Numbered from the stretch's first letter, positions 18,151 to 26,649 are shown. The stretch is DNA of 64,000 nucleotides from Rhizobium tumorigenes (GCF_003240565.2 NZ_CP117255.1:1922001-1986000); one strand, 5' to 3'. Notes: generated by a model from the letters alone, not told the origin. Translations and numbers: made by a program.

Positions 18151-18645
18151 CTATTCCGTCGCCAGGCTGAGATTGTGCAATTCGTGCCCGAGCGTCAGTG
18201 CCAGCGCCTCGACCACCAGGTTGTGGTCGTCGCGCTGTGGCAGGCCGGAGACGGTGACGGCGCCGATGCAGCCTGTGCCGATGACGTGGATCGGGAAGCT
18301 GCCGCCATGCGGCGCGTAGTCGGCCGCCGACAGTCCGTTGTTCTCGACAGTCTTGCCGGCCTTCTTCAATTCAAGACCGCTGGCATAACTGCTGCGGAAA
18401 TAGCGCAGCACCATCGCCCGCTTGCGGCGGATCCAGTTGGCGTTATCCGGAGTCGAGCCGGCAAGCGCCACGTAGAATACCGGCATCGAATGCAGGGTGA
18501 TGTCGATGGCCACGCCGAGATTGCGCTCGCGTGCCAGATCGTGCAGCAGGTTGCCAAGCACCCAGGCGGTGGAGAGATCGAACGAGTCGAAGCGCAGCAC
18601 TTCTTCCTGCACCGCAATACGGCTGAGATCGTGTTCAATAGTCAT
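18151..18645 (-). CDS. UPF0303/DUF336-type heme-degrading-domain protein
   Basis: A 164-residue cytoplasmic protein of the UPF0303 group in the DUF336 (HbpS/GlcG-like) superfamily. The diagnostic order is FDLSTAWVLGNLLHDLARERNLGVAIDI, then WIRRKRAMVLRYFRSSYASG, then YAPHGGSFPIHVIGTGCIGAVTVSGLPQRDDHNLVVEAL. Relatives have been linked to heme binding or cofactor handling, but the enzymatic role is not established. The ATG at 18645 is preferred over an open frame to 18705 because GGGAG lies directly upstream. It is convergent with the AGE gene. Confidence 0.85.
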   Translation of the reverse strand: MTIEHDLSRIAVQEEVLRFDSFDLSTAWVLGNLLHDLARERNLGVAIDITLHSMPVFYVALAGSTPDNANWIRRKRAMVLRYFRSSYASGLELKKAGKTVENNGLSAADYAPHGGSFPIHVIGTGCIGAVTVSGLPQRDDHNLVVEALALTLGHELHNLSLATE

Positions 18646-18800
18646 GGTCGGAACTCCCTCGTCTTCTCTGAACGCAATCAAGCCCCAAGCGCGCTGTTTG
18701 TCCACCGGCTTGTCTTCGATTGTCCAATCACCGCCCCTTGCCGAGGCGCTGCGTTCACGTCAATGATGCAACAATCGAAATATGCCGGAGCCCCGACTTT

Positions 18801-19766
18801 ATGCGCGCCAAGATCATCTTTCTGGCCATCCTGACTGCCATCTCGCGAATTGCCAGCGCCCGGGCGGAAGACGGCGGCCAGCAGGTGCTGCGTGACGGAT
18901 TCGACGGGAAGGATTTTTCCCCGGCCGGTCACCTCTACTATCGCAATAACGCCGAGCAGAAGGCAGGCACCTACGAGTTCCAGTCGGCAGTCACCCGAAA
19001 CGGCGGCGGCGCATTGAAACTCACCATCAAGCCGAATTGCGCAGCCGGCAAAGAAAATTGCAGCGAACGCGCCGAGATCTGGGAGAAAACCAAATATCGC
19101 GTCCCCTATGATCAAGGCGTCTGGTACGGGTTCGCGGTCAAGTTCGCCGATCCTATACCATCGGGAGACCATCGCTATCTGATCGCCCAGTGGAAGCGCG
19201 AGATCGGCCCGGAGGCCAAGGGCGACTTCAGCCCGTTTCTCGCCCTGCGCCTCAACAACGGCAAGCTGTTTGCGACCGTCGAGACGAACTACGTCGCGCC
19301 GCCGACGGGTGCGCCAACTGCGAACTCCGGATCCTGCGCTTCCGACCAGACGCCTGTCTGGTATCGCCCCGACACCAACCAGATGCGCGCCCTCGTCGCC
19401 ACGGATGCCACCTGGGCCAAGGGCGACGGCGGCGAGTTCACCAGTTGCACGGATGCCATGACCATCACCGATCGCGGCAACAAGCTGCCGACGCCCGCCT
19501 CAGGCTGGATCGATTTCGCCATCTACACCCAGCCCGGACCCGACGGCACCGGCCGGATCGAGATTTTTGCCAACGACAAATGGATTGTCACCGTCAAGGG
19601 ACATATCGGCCACGCGGACAAGGGGCTCGGCAGGAACCAGTACTTCAAGTTCGGCCCATACCGCGACGCGGACACAATTGAGTGGACAATGTACTACGAT
19701 GATTTCCGCCGGTCGCCCCGTTGCAGGGATGTCTTGGCCGACGCATCGCTGTGTCCCGCAGACTAA
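18801..19766 (+). CDS. Secreted heparin-lyase-I-like polysaccharide lyase
   Basis: A 321-residue protein with an N-terminal signal peptide (KIIFLAILTAISRIASARA, cleaved before EDGG), so it is exported. The mature part resembles the beta-jelly-roll Polysacc_lyase family, with GFDGKDFSPAGHLYY, RAEIWEKTKYRVPYDQGVWYGFAVKF, YLIAQWKRE, and a C-terminal YFKFGPYRDADTIEWTMYYDDF. Members cleave uronic-acid glycans; in rhizobia the natural target may be an exopolysaccharide or a plant polymer. The start is set by the signal peptide; the longer open frame from 18720 is not supported. Confidence 0.82.
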   Translation: MRAKIIFLAILTAISRIASARAEDGGQQVLRDGFDGKDFSPAGHLYYRNNAEQKAGTYEFQSAVTRNGGGALKLTIKPNCAAGKENCSERAEIWEKTKYRVPYDQGVWYGFAVKFADPIPSGDHRYLIAQWKREIGPEAKGDFSPFLALRLNNGKLFATVETNYVAPPTGAPTANSGSCASDQTPVWYRPDTNQMRALVATDATWAKGDGGEFTSCTDAMTITDRGNKLPTPASGWIDFAIYTQPGPDGTGRIEIFANDKWIVTVKGHIGHADKGLGRNQYFKFGPYRDADTIEWTMYYDDFRRSPRCRDVLADASLCPAD

Positions 19767-19852
19767 AAGCGAACAACGACGAAATTGTTTGAAGGGGCGA
19801 ACCATTGCGCGCATGGTGCGTTTAGTAAAGTTGTCATCAGGAGGCGATAGCT

Positions 19853-20149
19853 ATGCTTAACACAACCCGTGACTGCGCTCGCGATAGCGCGAAAAATGCA
19901 ATTCCGTCGCTGGGAGAAATCGAAGGTCGCCTCGCGGTGCTGGAGATTTTGGCTCAATGTGCCCTCACCCATGCCCTCAGTGAAGGCGATCAGAAGGTCG
20001 ATAAGGCTCTTCTCGCCGAAATCCGCCGCGCCATGCATGAGAAATGCGGTGAACTGAAGCTCGGCAGTGAAGACGCAGAATCTGCCTTCAGCTTTGCCGA
20101 GGAACTGATCGGCGCATCCATAGAAGCATCGAGGCTCAATCGCCAGTGA
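19853..20149 (+). CDS. Small hypothetical protein, likely alpha-helical
   Basis: A 98-residue soluble protein preceded by a strong AGGAGG site six bases from the ATG, so it is clearly translated. The central part (EIEGRLAVLEILAQCALTHAL, KALLAEIRRAMHEKCGEL) forms amphipathic helices, and the C-terminus is acidic then basic. I do not recognise a family. Its stop overlaps the GTG of a small membrane-protein gene, so the two form a coupled pair. Confidence 0.75.
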   Translation: MLNTTRDCARDSAKNAIPSLGEIEGRLAVLEILAQCALTHALSEGDQKVDKALLAEIRRAMHEKCGELKLGSEDAESAFSFAEELIGASIEASRLNRQ

Positions 20150-20292
20150 TCTCTCGTCGTGCAAAAATCATCCTCGCAGCCATGGTCGGGCTGGCCGTCA
20201 TCCTGACTGTGCTGCTTCTCGTCGTTCCAAAAGTCCCGGAAATTCCGGGGACCGATCTGCCCCAGTCCGGGGCAGCAGCGCCTTCCAAATAG
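20146..20292 (+). CDS. 48-residue single-pass membrane protein
   Basis: The GTG overlaps the preceding stop as GTGA, a typical coupling junction. The encoded peptide starts ISRRAK, then a membrane helix of about 23 residues (IILAAMVGLAVILTVLLLVV). A short Pro-rich periplasmic-type tail follows, ending QSGAAAPSK. The basic N-terminus predicts an N-in orientation. A clean hairpin terminator follows 16 bases after the stop. I know no family; co-translation with the 98-residue protein suggests a shared envelope role. Confidence 0.65.
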   Translation: MISRRAKIILAAMVGLAVILTVLLLVVPKVPEIPGTDLPQSGAAAPSK

Positions 20293-20307
20293 GAACAATG
20301 TATCGTT

Positions 20308-20332
20308 ACGGCACGACGGGTGTGCCGTTTTC
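20308..20332 (+). terminator. Rho-independent terminator after the small-protein pair
   Basis: ACGGCAC and GTGCCGT pair perfectly around a seven-base loop, followed by TTTTC. It closes the unit 19853-20292. Confidence 0.65.
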
Positions 20333-20437
20333 GGAAGATATTAACACCCTCGTACGGTCTCGCTTGAATATTAGCAAAATCGCGGCCTTATTGGATCGTC
20401 ACCTGATCGCGGGTGCTTTCATCAAGAGGGTGGCGAT

Positions 20438-20635
20438 ATGACCATGTTGATCCAGACGCCGATCTGCTCCGACGAAGTCGACGTTCTCGCAGGCGCACTT
20501 TACGCCTGGTGTGCAGAACGGGAAATTAAACTTTCAAGCCAGGCCGGCCTTGCAGTCGCCAACAGGGCAATCGACCTTCTCCATGCGGGACATCGTACGC
20601 AGGAAGAACTGCTCAGCGCTTTGCACAACGCATGA
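20438..20635 (+). CDS. Small hypothetical protein (65 residues)
   Basis: A 65-residue soluble protein, TMLIQTPICSDEVDVLAGAL at the N-terminus, then a helical C-terminal half (AVANRAIDLLHAGHRTQEELLSALHNA). The ATG follows an AGAGGGTGGCG-like ribosome site. No family is recognised. It lies between the small-membrane-protein unit and the LuxR gene on the same strand, with 149 bases to the LuxR start. Confidence 0.65.
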   Translation: MTMLIQTPICSDEVDVLAGALYAWCAEREIKLSSQAGLAVANRAIDLLHAGHRTQEELLSALHNA

Positions 20636-20784
20636 ACATCAAGGGCTGACTCGCATGCGCCGACGGGGTCTCGGCCTGACATGGGATATTAGCGCAACAG
20701 TCGCAAAAACAACCCATGCGACAGATTGATAAAAGTTAAATCAACCATGCAAATCTACGGGCTTGTCGTTACGTTTAGCCTAAT

Positions 20785-21495
20785 ATGACTTCAAAATCGA
20801 CTTTCAATTCCATATCACAGACCCTGATCGACAACTGGCTGGATGCAACTAGCCCGATAGAAGATCCGGAGACGTTCTGCGGCAAGATAAGCGAGACCAT
20901 GTCTCTGAAAATGTCGCTCAACTTCATCGACACCAGAAGCGATGATCCTCTCGACTGGTACTTCCGGCGCATCAAGCCCTACGGGATCAACAGTCGGATT
21001 CTTAATCTGAAAAAGATGTTTCCCGACGGTCCATTGAGGAACTTGCCAGATAGGACGTACCTTCTCGACGCCGTCATCCCCCATTACAGCTGCGCGCTTT
21101 CGCTGCGAAAGCCCTTGATCGATCTGGTCCTGACGAAAATCGCCGGCATCGATGTCGGCTACGACCGTTTGCTGATCCCTCAAAAGACCAATGGCCGGGC
21201 GGAATGGTGCGTATCGTTCACCGAAGGCCGTTTCCTTTTCAAGACACCCGTCGACGCCAAGTTAGACCCGGTTGAGGAAGTCATCATCCGGCTGCTGATG
21301 GAGGGTGAGACTGCCAAGGAAATCGCCGTGGAGCTCGGCTTGTCCCAACGGACCATTGAGCACCGGATCGACAAAATGAAGATCCGCTATGAGGCGCGCA
21401 ACGTCGTCCATCTCACCGCCAAGCTTTTCTCCATCCACCTGGTTCGCCGCATGGCGGAAGACAGGATTATCAGTGCGGGTCAAAGGGAAGACTAG
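20785..21495 (+). CDS. LuxR-type regulator with C-terminal GerE helix-turn-helix
   Basis: A 236-residue protein. The C-terminal LuxR/GerE DNA-binding domain spans about 155-220: LDPVEEVIIRLLMEGETAKEIAVELGLSQ, then RTIEHRIDKMKIRYEARN. The N-terminal 150 residues (DWYFRRIKPYGINSR, YLLDAVIPHYSCALSLRKP) are PAS-like in size. I do not see the usual acyl-homoserine-lactone pocket residues, and no luxI gene is present. It is therefore best called an orphan LuxR-type regulator. The ribosome site is weak. It is convergent with the gene at 21502-22203, only six bases apart. Confidence 0.82.
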   Translation: MTSKSTFNSISQTLIDNWLDATSPIEDPETFCGKISETMSLKMSLNFIDTRSDDPLDWYFRRIKPYGINSRILNLKKMFPDGPLRNLPDRTYLLDAVIPHYSCALSLRKPLIDLVLTKIAGIDVGYDRLLIPQKTNGRAEWCVSFTEGRFLFKTPVDAKLDPVEEVIIRLLMEGETAKEIAVELGLSQRTIEHRIDKMKIRYEARNVVHLTAKLFSIHLVRRMAEDRIISAGQRED

Positions 21496-21501
21496 CGCGC
21501 C

Positions 21502-22203
21502 CTACCTCCTGCTCGCGGCCGCCTGAGCACGTGCCTTCAGCTGCGCCATCGAAAGACCGGTGGCAGCCGCAGCGACATTGTAAAGCGCCTTGTTCAGATC
21601 CTTCGTCTTGAATGCGATGCCGTCGACGCCGCGCTTGCGATCGAAACCCAGCGGATTACCGTCGCGGTCGACCACGACATGCACGCCAAACATCTGGTCG
21701 AATTCGCGGCTATTCGGCTTGTGGAAGGTTGAGCCGGCCGAGGTGTCGAATTCCCCGTCGAAATTGGCGATGAACAGCTGCAGTACCGAATAGCTCGCTG
21801 CCGTTTGGCCGACCACGACTTCGCCGAACTTGCAGCTGCCGAGATAGGGTATGGAAGGCAGCACGCTCGAGCGGTTCGCTTTTCTCATGCGGTTGTTGGC
21901 GGGCAGGCGGTCAGAAAAGAGATCATGTGCGTCGTTGCCAAGAATCGATAGGTTTTCACGCGTCGCGGAGGCGACCTCGATGGCGTCCATTGTCGGCAGG
22001 ATCTTTCGGAAACGCGCTCGTGACGTCTCGGAAGGCTCAGGTATTACTTCGCCACTACTGAACCAGCGTGCGTATTTAGCTGCTGCAATTTCGGATTCGG
22101 AGGATTGGGAGGCGAGGCTGAGGGAGGCATTCGCCAGCTTTACGATGTCGTTTCCGAAGCGGTTTCCGTATTGTAGCTTTTCGGCGGCCTTCTTGTCAGA
22201 CAC
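21502..22203 (-). CDS. Hypothetical protein, unrecognised
   Basis: A 233-residue protein starting at a GTG with a clear AAAGGGGA site seven bases upstream. It has no signal peptide or membrane helix. The sequence has an N-terminal helical part (KLANASLSLASQSSESEIAAAKYARWFSSG), a middle Asn/Ser-rich strand region, and a C-terminal FGVHVVVDRDGNPLGFDRKRGVDGIAFKTKDLNKAL. The last part looks like a small beta-hairpin domain ending in an Ala-rich helix. I cannot place it in a family. Codon use is similar to the neighbours. Confidence 0.6.
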   Translation of the reverse strand: MSDKKAAEKLQYGNRFGNDIVKLANASLSLASQSSESEIAAAKYARWFSSGEVIPEPSETSRARFRKILPTMDAIEVASATRENLSILGNDAHDLFSDRLPANNRMRKANRSSVLPSIPYLGSCKFGEVVVGQTAASYSVLQLFIANFDGEFDTSAGSTFHKPNSREFDQMFGVHVVVDRDGNPLGFDRKRGVDGIAFKTKDLNKALYNVAAAATGLSMAQLKARAQAAASRR

Positions 22204-22406
22204 TGCAATTCCCCTTTTTCCGAGCAGTCTCGTTGCGCTCTGTCGGGATGCTATGGACGAAATATTAATGCGACGGCTGATTGGCGCCGTAGATTTACCG
22301 CGCCAACTTCAAGTTGCGCCGCCACGTCGGTTCATGGTTAGTAAACTCTGACGACCAGGCGGGCATAGTGGATAGGCAGGCGCGGCCGGATTTGGCGAAA
22401 AACGAT

Positions 22407-22434
22407 TAAAAAAAGGCGACCCCGAGGCCGCCTT
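22407..22434 (-). terminator. Rho-independent terminator of the BA14K gene
   Basis: On the minus strand AAGGCGGCC and GGTCGCCTT pair around a TCGG tetraloop with one mismatch, followed by a run of seven T. It lies 25 bases past the BA14K stop. Confidence 0.7.
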
Positions 22435-22458
22435 CGTAGTCGCTAAAGCTGATATCGA

Positions 22459-22815
22459 TTACTGTATCCGGATGCGGAACGCACCCGACGGATACCAGAA
22501 ACCGTCGCTATGGCGGCGATAGCCGGGACGGCGCTGCTCGTAACCACGGTAACCGTTCCAGTTGCCACGACGATCACGCGGAGGTCCGTGGCGAAAACCA
22601 GGGCGGTCATCGTTGCGGTAGCCGTTATGGCCACGGCGATCACGGTTCATACGCCGCGGCGGGGGTGCATCCGGATCGTACTGGACGGTCGCAACATCAG
22701 CGCCGCCCACCATAGTCAGGGCAGGCATAGGCGTGGCGGATGCGGGTGCAACTCCGGAAAGGCCAACCATCGCAGCAAGCGCTGCTGCGGCAAAGCCTGT
22801 CAAAATCTTCTTCAT
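22459..22815 (-). CDS. BA14K-family exported small protein
   Basis: A 118-residue protein with a signal peptide ([26 protein letters not shown]). A Gly/Arg/Tyr-rich mature region follows ([38 protein letters not shown]), ending in [12 protein letters not shown]. This C-terminal aromatic block is the hallmark of the BA14K family, named from a Brucella immunoreactive lectin-like antigen. It is probably periplasmic or surface exposed. It is monocistronic with its own terminator. Confidence 0.8.
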   Translation of the reverse strand: MKKILTGFAAAALAAMVGLSGVAPASATPMPALTMVGGADVATVQYDPDAPPPRRMNRDRRGHNGYRNDDRPGFRHGPPRDRRGNWNGYRGYEQRRPGYRRHSDGFWYPSGAFRIRIQ

Positions 22816-22949
22816 CGGTACTCCAATTCGGCATCATCGCCACTCATCTCTCAAAGAGCGCGATCGGTATGACATAGGGTGCAGGCAACATCCGACAAGA
22901 CTTAGGGTTGTGCAATCTGCAGGTATGCGCCCGACTATCCGTTACGAGG

Positions 22950-23381
22950 CTACTGATCGTCCTCCGGAACCTGGACCTCGCCCTGATCCTCGCCGTCCCA
23001 GTAGTGGACGCGTTCGGCATGGACATGGATCATCACAACGCCCGGGGTATCCACACCGTCCTGGAACCAGACGTCCAGCTCGCTCGTCCAGTGCTCGGCA
23101 AATCGTGCCTTGTCGCGGATCAGCGCTGCTTCGCCTTCGACAGCGACCGCGAAAGACTTCTCTCCTTGAAATGTCAGCGACACCTTCGGGTTGGCCTCGA
23201 TGTTTGAGATCATCTTGGCCTCTTCCCAGGTGAAGTAGTAACTGTCGCCGTCGTAATCGACATCGCCGTTGTTGCTCATCGGCCGTCCGGCAATCGTGCC
23301 GTTTTCAGCATGCGTCAAAAGCATCGCGACATCGATATCGCGCATCTTTTCAGCCAGATCTTTCAATGTCATTTCGCTCAT
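22950..23381 (-). CDS. Pyridoxamine-5'-phosphate-oxidase-like flavin protein (general stress type)
   Basis: A 143-residue split-barrel FMN-binding-fold protein of the general-stress-protein-26 group. Typical features are MRDIDVAMLLTHAENGTIAGRPMS, YYFTWEEAKMISNIEANPKVSLTFQGE, and WFQDGVDTPGVVMIHVHAERVHYWD. Members bind flavin or related cofactors and are stress linked; a specific reaction is not known. It is transcribed away from the BA14K gene region as a single gene. Confidence 0.88.
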   Translation of the reverse strand: MSEMTLKDLAEKMRDIDVAMLLTHAENGTIAGRPMSNNGDVDYDGDSYYFTWEEAKMISNIEANPKVSLTFQGEKSFAVAVEGEAALIRDKARFAEHWTSELDVWFQDGVDTPGVVMIHVHAERVHYWDGEDQGEVQVPEDDQ

Positions 23382-23476
23382 CCCGACAGTCCTCCAGATT
23401 GCATGAACACGTTGAACGTGTTCATGCGTGGAAGGTTCAGACGTTCGGAGGCGCTAAATGCCGATCTGCCGCCGGT

Positions 23477-23827
23477 TCAGACTTTTTCAGTCTTCTTGAC
23501 CGGCGCCTTCTTCTGAGGCTCGACGGGGGCATCGGGTGTCGGTGCCAACAGCTTGCGCAGCGAGCTGATCTTGTCTTCCACCAGCGGCCGGAAACGTGAG
23601 GCGCGATAAGGCATGTCGGCAGCGCCATAGCCTTCCGGACCGGCATCGTCCCCACGGAAGATCTCGGCTACCTTGATGCCGAGAAATTCGCCGTCAATGT
23701 AGTGCGAATACATGCCAACCCAGCGAATCGTGTAAATCTCGTCCTTGCGGATCAGCTGGTCGATCGACACGTTCTTGAACTTGTCGTCGATACAGACGAC
23801 CTTCTGGCCGACGTAAAAATCGTTCAT
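23477..23827 (-). CDS. Hypothetical protein with SH3-like start and Pro/Lys tail
   Basis: A 116-residue protein starting at the ATG that follows GAGGATGAG. Residues 1-70 (FYVGQKVVCIDDKF, IRKDEIYTIRWVGMYSHYIDGEFLGIKVAEI) form a beta-rich fold resembling a small SH3-like barrel. The C-terminal tail is Pro/Lys-rich (PTPDAPVEPQKKAPVKKTEKV). I know similar uncharacterised proteins in rhizobia and phages but no function. Confidence 0.65.
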   Translation of the reverse strand: MNDFYVGQKVVCIDDKFKNVSIDQLIRKDEIYTIRWVGMYSHYIDGEFLGIKVAEIFRGDDAGPEGYGAADMPYRASRFRPLVEDKISSLRKLLAPTPDAPVEPQKKAPVKKTEKV

Positions 23828-23973
23828 CTCATCCTCATGCAAGAAAACTGTCGCCGCCGTGCGCTGCCGGTCGAGAAAACCCGCAGCTGCAAGTTTACAG
23901 CCTTATCGCATAATTTACGGCATTTTGCCGACCGGCGCAAACATTGCGCTTAAAATTTGGCCGCCGTCGGCTG

Positions 23974-24135
23974 TTAGTGAATGCTCTCGGAGGGCACGTC
24001 CTCGCCAAGAATACGAAAGGCTTCGCTGAGGGCCGCAACCAGAATATCGGTCAGCTTGTCTGCGTCATTGTCCATCAGGAAAAGAGCGACAGTGGAATCC
24101 TTGGGGTCGTGGTAAGTCTCTGTTTCATTCGACAT
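23974..24135 (-). CDS. Small acidic protein (53 residues)
   Basis: A 53-residue reading frame from ATG to TAA with an AAAGGACA site upstream. The peptide starts SNETETYHDPKDSTVALF, continues LMDNDADKLTDILVAALSEAF, and ends RILGEDVPSESIH. It is acidic, with one amphipathic helix. The spacing and codon use look genuine and the frame is not the shadow of another gene. No family is recognised. Confidence 0.55.
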   Translation of the reverse strand: MSNETETYHDPKDSTVALFLMDNDADKLTDILVAALSEAFRILGEDVPSESIH

Positions 24136-24244
24136 GTCATTGTCCTTTTTCCCGCCGCGTCACATCCCGGCGTCTTGAAGAGTCATAGGTGGCATGGCTT
24201 GCGCAAAGCTTGTTGAGGTTTGGCGCATGGGGTATCAGCGACGG

Positions 24245-24661
24245 TCAGTGGCGACCTCCCGTCCAGCCCGTCATCACGGTGTCGTTGACGTCGAGGTCGA
24301 TCCAGCAGTGATAGTCTTCGTCCCTCGAGCTCCCCGACGCACTGACTTTCCGCTGGCACCGCGAGGCTCCGGGCCCTCCCTCGCTCCCGAAGCGGCGCGT
24401 GATCAGCGTGACGCCGCCGGCGGCCGTATCGCTGGTCTCGGCCCCGAGGGTTTCGAGCGCATCGTAGAAATATCTGGCTCCGTCGTCATCGCAGGCAATT
24501 TGTGCCACGGGCTTGTCCTTGCCGAGAACGACGGGCCTGTTTTCTTCGGCGGCCTGCACGATGCATGCCGTCAGCGCCTTGCCGATGCTGTGCGGTTGGG
24601 CGGAAGCAGCCATGGGAGCGGCCGCAAGCGCACACAACGCCAGGAAAAGCCGTCTTTCCAT
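24245..24661 (-). CDS. Exported hypothetical protein
   Basis: A 138-residue protein with a signal peptide (ERRLFLALCALAAAPMAASA). The mature part has KALTACIVQAAEENRPVVLGKDKPVAQIACDDDGARYFYDAL and ends with CWIDLDVNDTVMTGW. Four Cys residues could form two disulphides. The start follows GGGAGAAAAGAA; the open frame to 24688 is rejected because the signal peptide begins here. Function unknown; probably periplasmic. Confidence 0.65.
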   Translation of the reverse strand: MERRLFLALCALAAAPMAASAQPHSIGKALTACIVQAAEENRPVVLGKDKPVAQIACDDDGARYFYDALETLGAETSDTAAGGVTLITRRFGSEGGPGASRCQRKVSASGSSRDEDYHCWIDLDVNDTVMTGWTGGRH

Positions 24662-25001
24662 TTCTTTTCTCCCATATTTCGGCCGCACGGATTGCCTATG
24701 CAGCGTGTCGTCATCGTACCGTCATATTAACCACCGGGTCCGGAATGGCGCAACGGTCAAGACGGTCGAACTGTTCCAAAAACGAACGCCTGGGTGCAGC
24801 TCACGAGCTGAGACGAACAGAAATTTGCGGCAGGCGCTTCTAATATTCACCGCGTAAAGGGTTTAGTTACCAAGATTCTTCATTCTTTGAGATAAGCGGC
24901 GGGAAGCAGCGGAGACGACCATCGTCTTGCTGACCAACATCACAGGCTCCGGCAATCCGGATCGTCTGGCCGCCTTTGTGTATCAGTGTGGAACGAGTAT
25001 C
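24662..25001. other. Divergent intergenic stretch
   Basis: These 340 bases separate the exported protein from the divergent Tlde1 gene and must hold both promoters. The only structure seen is a short inverted repeat CAGCTC-AC-GAGCTG at 24797-24810. No gene with a credible ribosome site was found. An upstream TTG at 24927 is in frame with the Tlde1 gene but lacks support. Confidence 0.5.
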
Positions 25002-26612
25002 ATGGCGTTTGCGATCGAGACGTTTAGGGACGTCAGTCCCAGGGCAGGAAAGGCCGGCAAGAGAGGCTCGTCCCGCGTCGTGACGGTCGGCACCGTGATG
25101 ATCGGCACCGGCGTGGTCGCCTTTTCATGGGTAGTAGCCACCGCATTCGCTCTCCAGGGCGTCGTCGGTCCCTACGCATCAGGCTCCCCTATCCTGCAGA
25201 AATCCGGCCCGTCGCTGGTGGCACGAGCGTCGCAGCCTGTCGCCCATCAAAGCCTGCGACTTGCGACCCTCGACCCAGCCGGCGTCAACGCTCTCGCGCT
25301 CGCCAAGGCCCATCGCTCGGCAATTGCTGCCGAAATGGCCGCGCTCGCCCCGAGCTACTCCGTCATTGCCAAGAGCGACCGCGTCGTACATGCACCGACC
25401 GCGATCGCCGATGCAGGCCAGTCTTCCCATGCGCTCGCAAAGTCGGGACGCCCGTTGCCTGCCGACGTCATGGCAGCCTTGAAAGTGGCATTGGCCGCTG
25501 TGCCGGCCGGAACAGCCGATGCCGCCGCCGTCCGCACGGCAAGCGTCGATCTCGACCGCGCCGCAGCGACCAGCGAACGCGCATTGTCAGCCTCGGCTCC
25601 TGCCCTCCCCGTGGCCTCACGCGACGACAGGCTGTCGCTTGCCAGCGCCGCGCCGACAGGCTCTGGTTCGCAAATTCCGACACCGATGCCCAACCCGACG
25701 ATGGCAGCGACGGCGTCAGCCGCAGATCGCCCTGTCCAGATGGCCATGATCGACCCGACGCCTGCTACCACGCGGGACGTGACGGCCCTCGTGCCGGCAC
25801 AGCGCCCGCAGGCCGCCGCAAAGCCTGCCCGTCCGACGGCGGTCTCCACCCGTGAAATCGTGCCGCAGCAGCGCCCTGCTGACAACGATGACGGCCTCCC
25901 GTCCAGCGCCGCTGCCATGGTCGAGCCCGATGCACGGCGCGCAAACGTCGCTGTCGAACAGACCTTCGGACTGGTCATGCCAACCGCTTCCGGGGATTCG
26001 TCTGGCACGTCCTCCGCTGATGACATGCTGATGTCGAGCATTCCGCTGCCGACCATGCGCCCGGCCCCCTCGCCGGATGCGGCAACGACGCCGGCCGCAA
26101 AGCTCACTCGCCCCTCCAAGGCGCTGCTCGCATACGCCCGTCCTGACGATGCCGGTATGGACAACGAGCCGGTCTTCAAGGCGCCGACCTCGCTGCCGAA
26201 CGCCCGCACCCGCGTCGCGATCTACGATATCTCGGCGGCCCGCGTGTACCTGCCGAACGGCGAGCAGCTCGAGGCCCATTCCGGGCTCGGCCAGATGATC
26301 GACAACCCGCGCTACGTTAACCAGAAGAACCGCGGCCCGACGCCCCCGCACACCTACGATCTGACGATGCGCGAATCGCTGTTCCACGGCGTCGAGGCGA
26401 TCCGCCTCAATCCCGTCGACGCCCGCGCCATCTACGGCCGCGACGGGCTTCTGGCTCACACCTACATGCTGGGCCGGCGCGGCGATTCCAACGGCTGCGT
26501 CTCTTTCAAGGACTACCGCCGCTTTCTCGCAGCCTTCAAGCGCGGCGAAGTCAACCGCCTGCTGGTGGTTCCGCACCTCTCGGTCGCCCCCGGCCGCATA
26601 GCCTCGCGCTAA
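25002..26612 (+). CDS. Membrane-anchored Tlde1 (DUF2778) domain protein
   Basis: A protein of about 536 residues. A cytoplasmic N-terminus precedes one membrane helix (about residues 26-50, VVTVGTVMIGTGVVAFSWVV), then some 340 residues of low-complexity Ala/Pro/Ser/Thr-rich linker. The C-terminal domain from about 395 has RVAIYDISAARVYLPNG, EAHSGLGQMIDNP, HTYDLTMRE, and the active-site-like GDSNGCVSF with Cys near 499. This matches DUF2778/Tlde1, an L,D-transpeptidase-related peptidoglycan fold first described in a type VI effector. Here the anchor suggests a housekeeping cell-wall role. The ATG follows GGAACGAG. Confidence 0.8.
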   Translation: MAFAIETFRDVSPRAGKAGKRGSSRVVTVGTVMIGTGVVAFSWVVATAFALQGVVGPYASGSPILQKSGPSLVARASQPVAHQSLRLATLDPAGVNALALAKAHRSAIAAEMAALAPSYSVIAKSDRVVHAPTAIADAGQSSHALAKSGRPLPADVMAALKVALAAVPAGTADAAAVRTASVDLDRAAATSERALSASAPALPVASRDDRLSLASAAPTGSGSQIPTPMPNPTMAATASAADRPVQMAMIDPTPATTRDVTALVPAQRPQAAAKPARPTAVSTREIVPQQRPADNDDGLPSSAAAMVEPDARRANVAVEQTFGLVMPTASGDSSGTSSADDMLMSSIPLPTMRPAPSPDAATTPAAKLTRPSKALLAYARPDDAGMDNEPVFKAPTSLPNARTRVAIYDISAARVYLPNGEQLEAHSGLGQMIDNPRYVNQKNRGPTPPHTYDLTMRESLFHGVEAIRLNPVDARAIYGRDGLLAHTYMLGRRGDSNGCVSFKDYRRFLAAFKRGEVNRLLVVPHLSVAPGRIASR

Positions 26613-26619
26613 CCGCTTA

Positions 26620-26649
26620 GTCCCGGCTGATCCGAGCGACAGCCGGGAC
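26620..26649 (+). terminator. Hairpin after the Tlde1 gene
   Basis: GTCCCGGCT and AGCCGGGAC pair perfectly (nine bases) around a 12-base loop, seven bases past the stop. There is no U tract, so termination may be Rho assisted. Confidence 0.45.

Noticed and set aside
20785..21495. Quorum-sensing LuxR/LuxI system
   Set aside because: No luxI gene is present and the N-terminal domain lacks the usual acyl-homoserine-lactone pocket pattern, so only a LuxR-type regulator is claimed.
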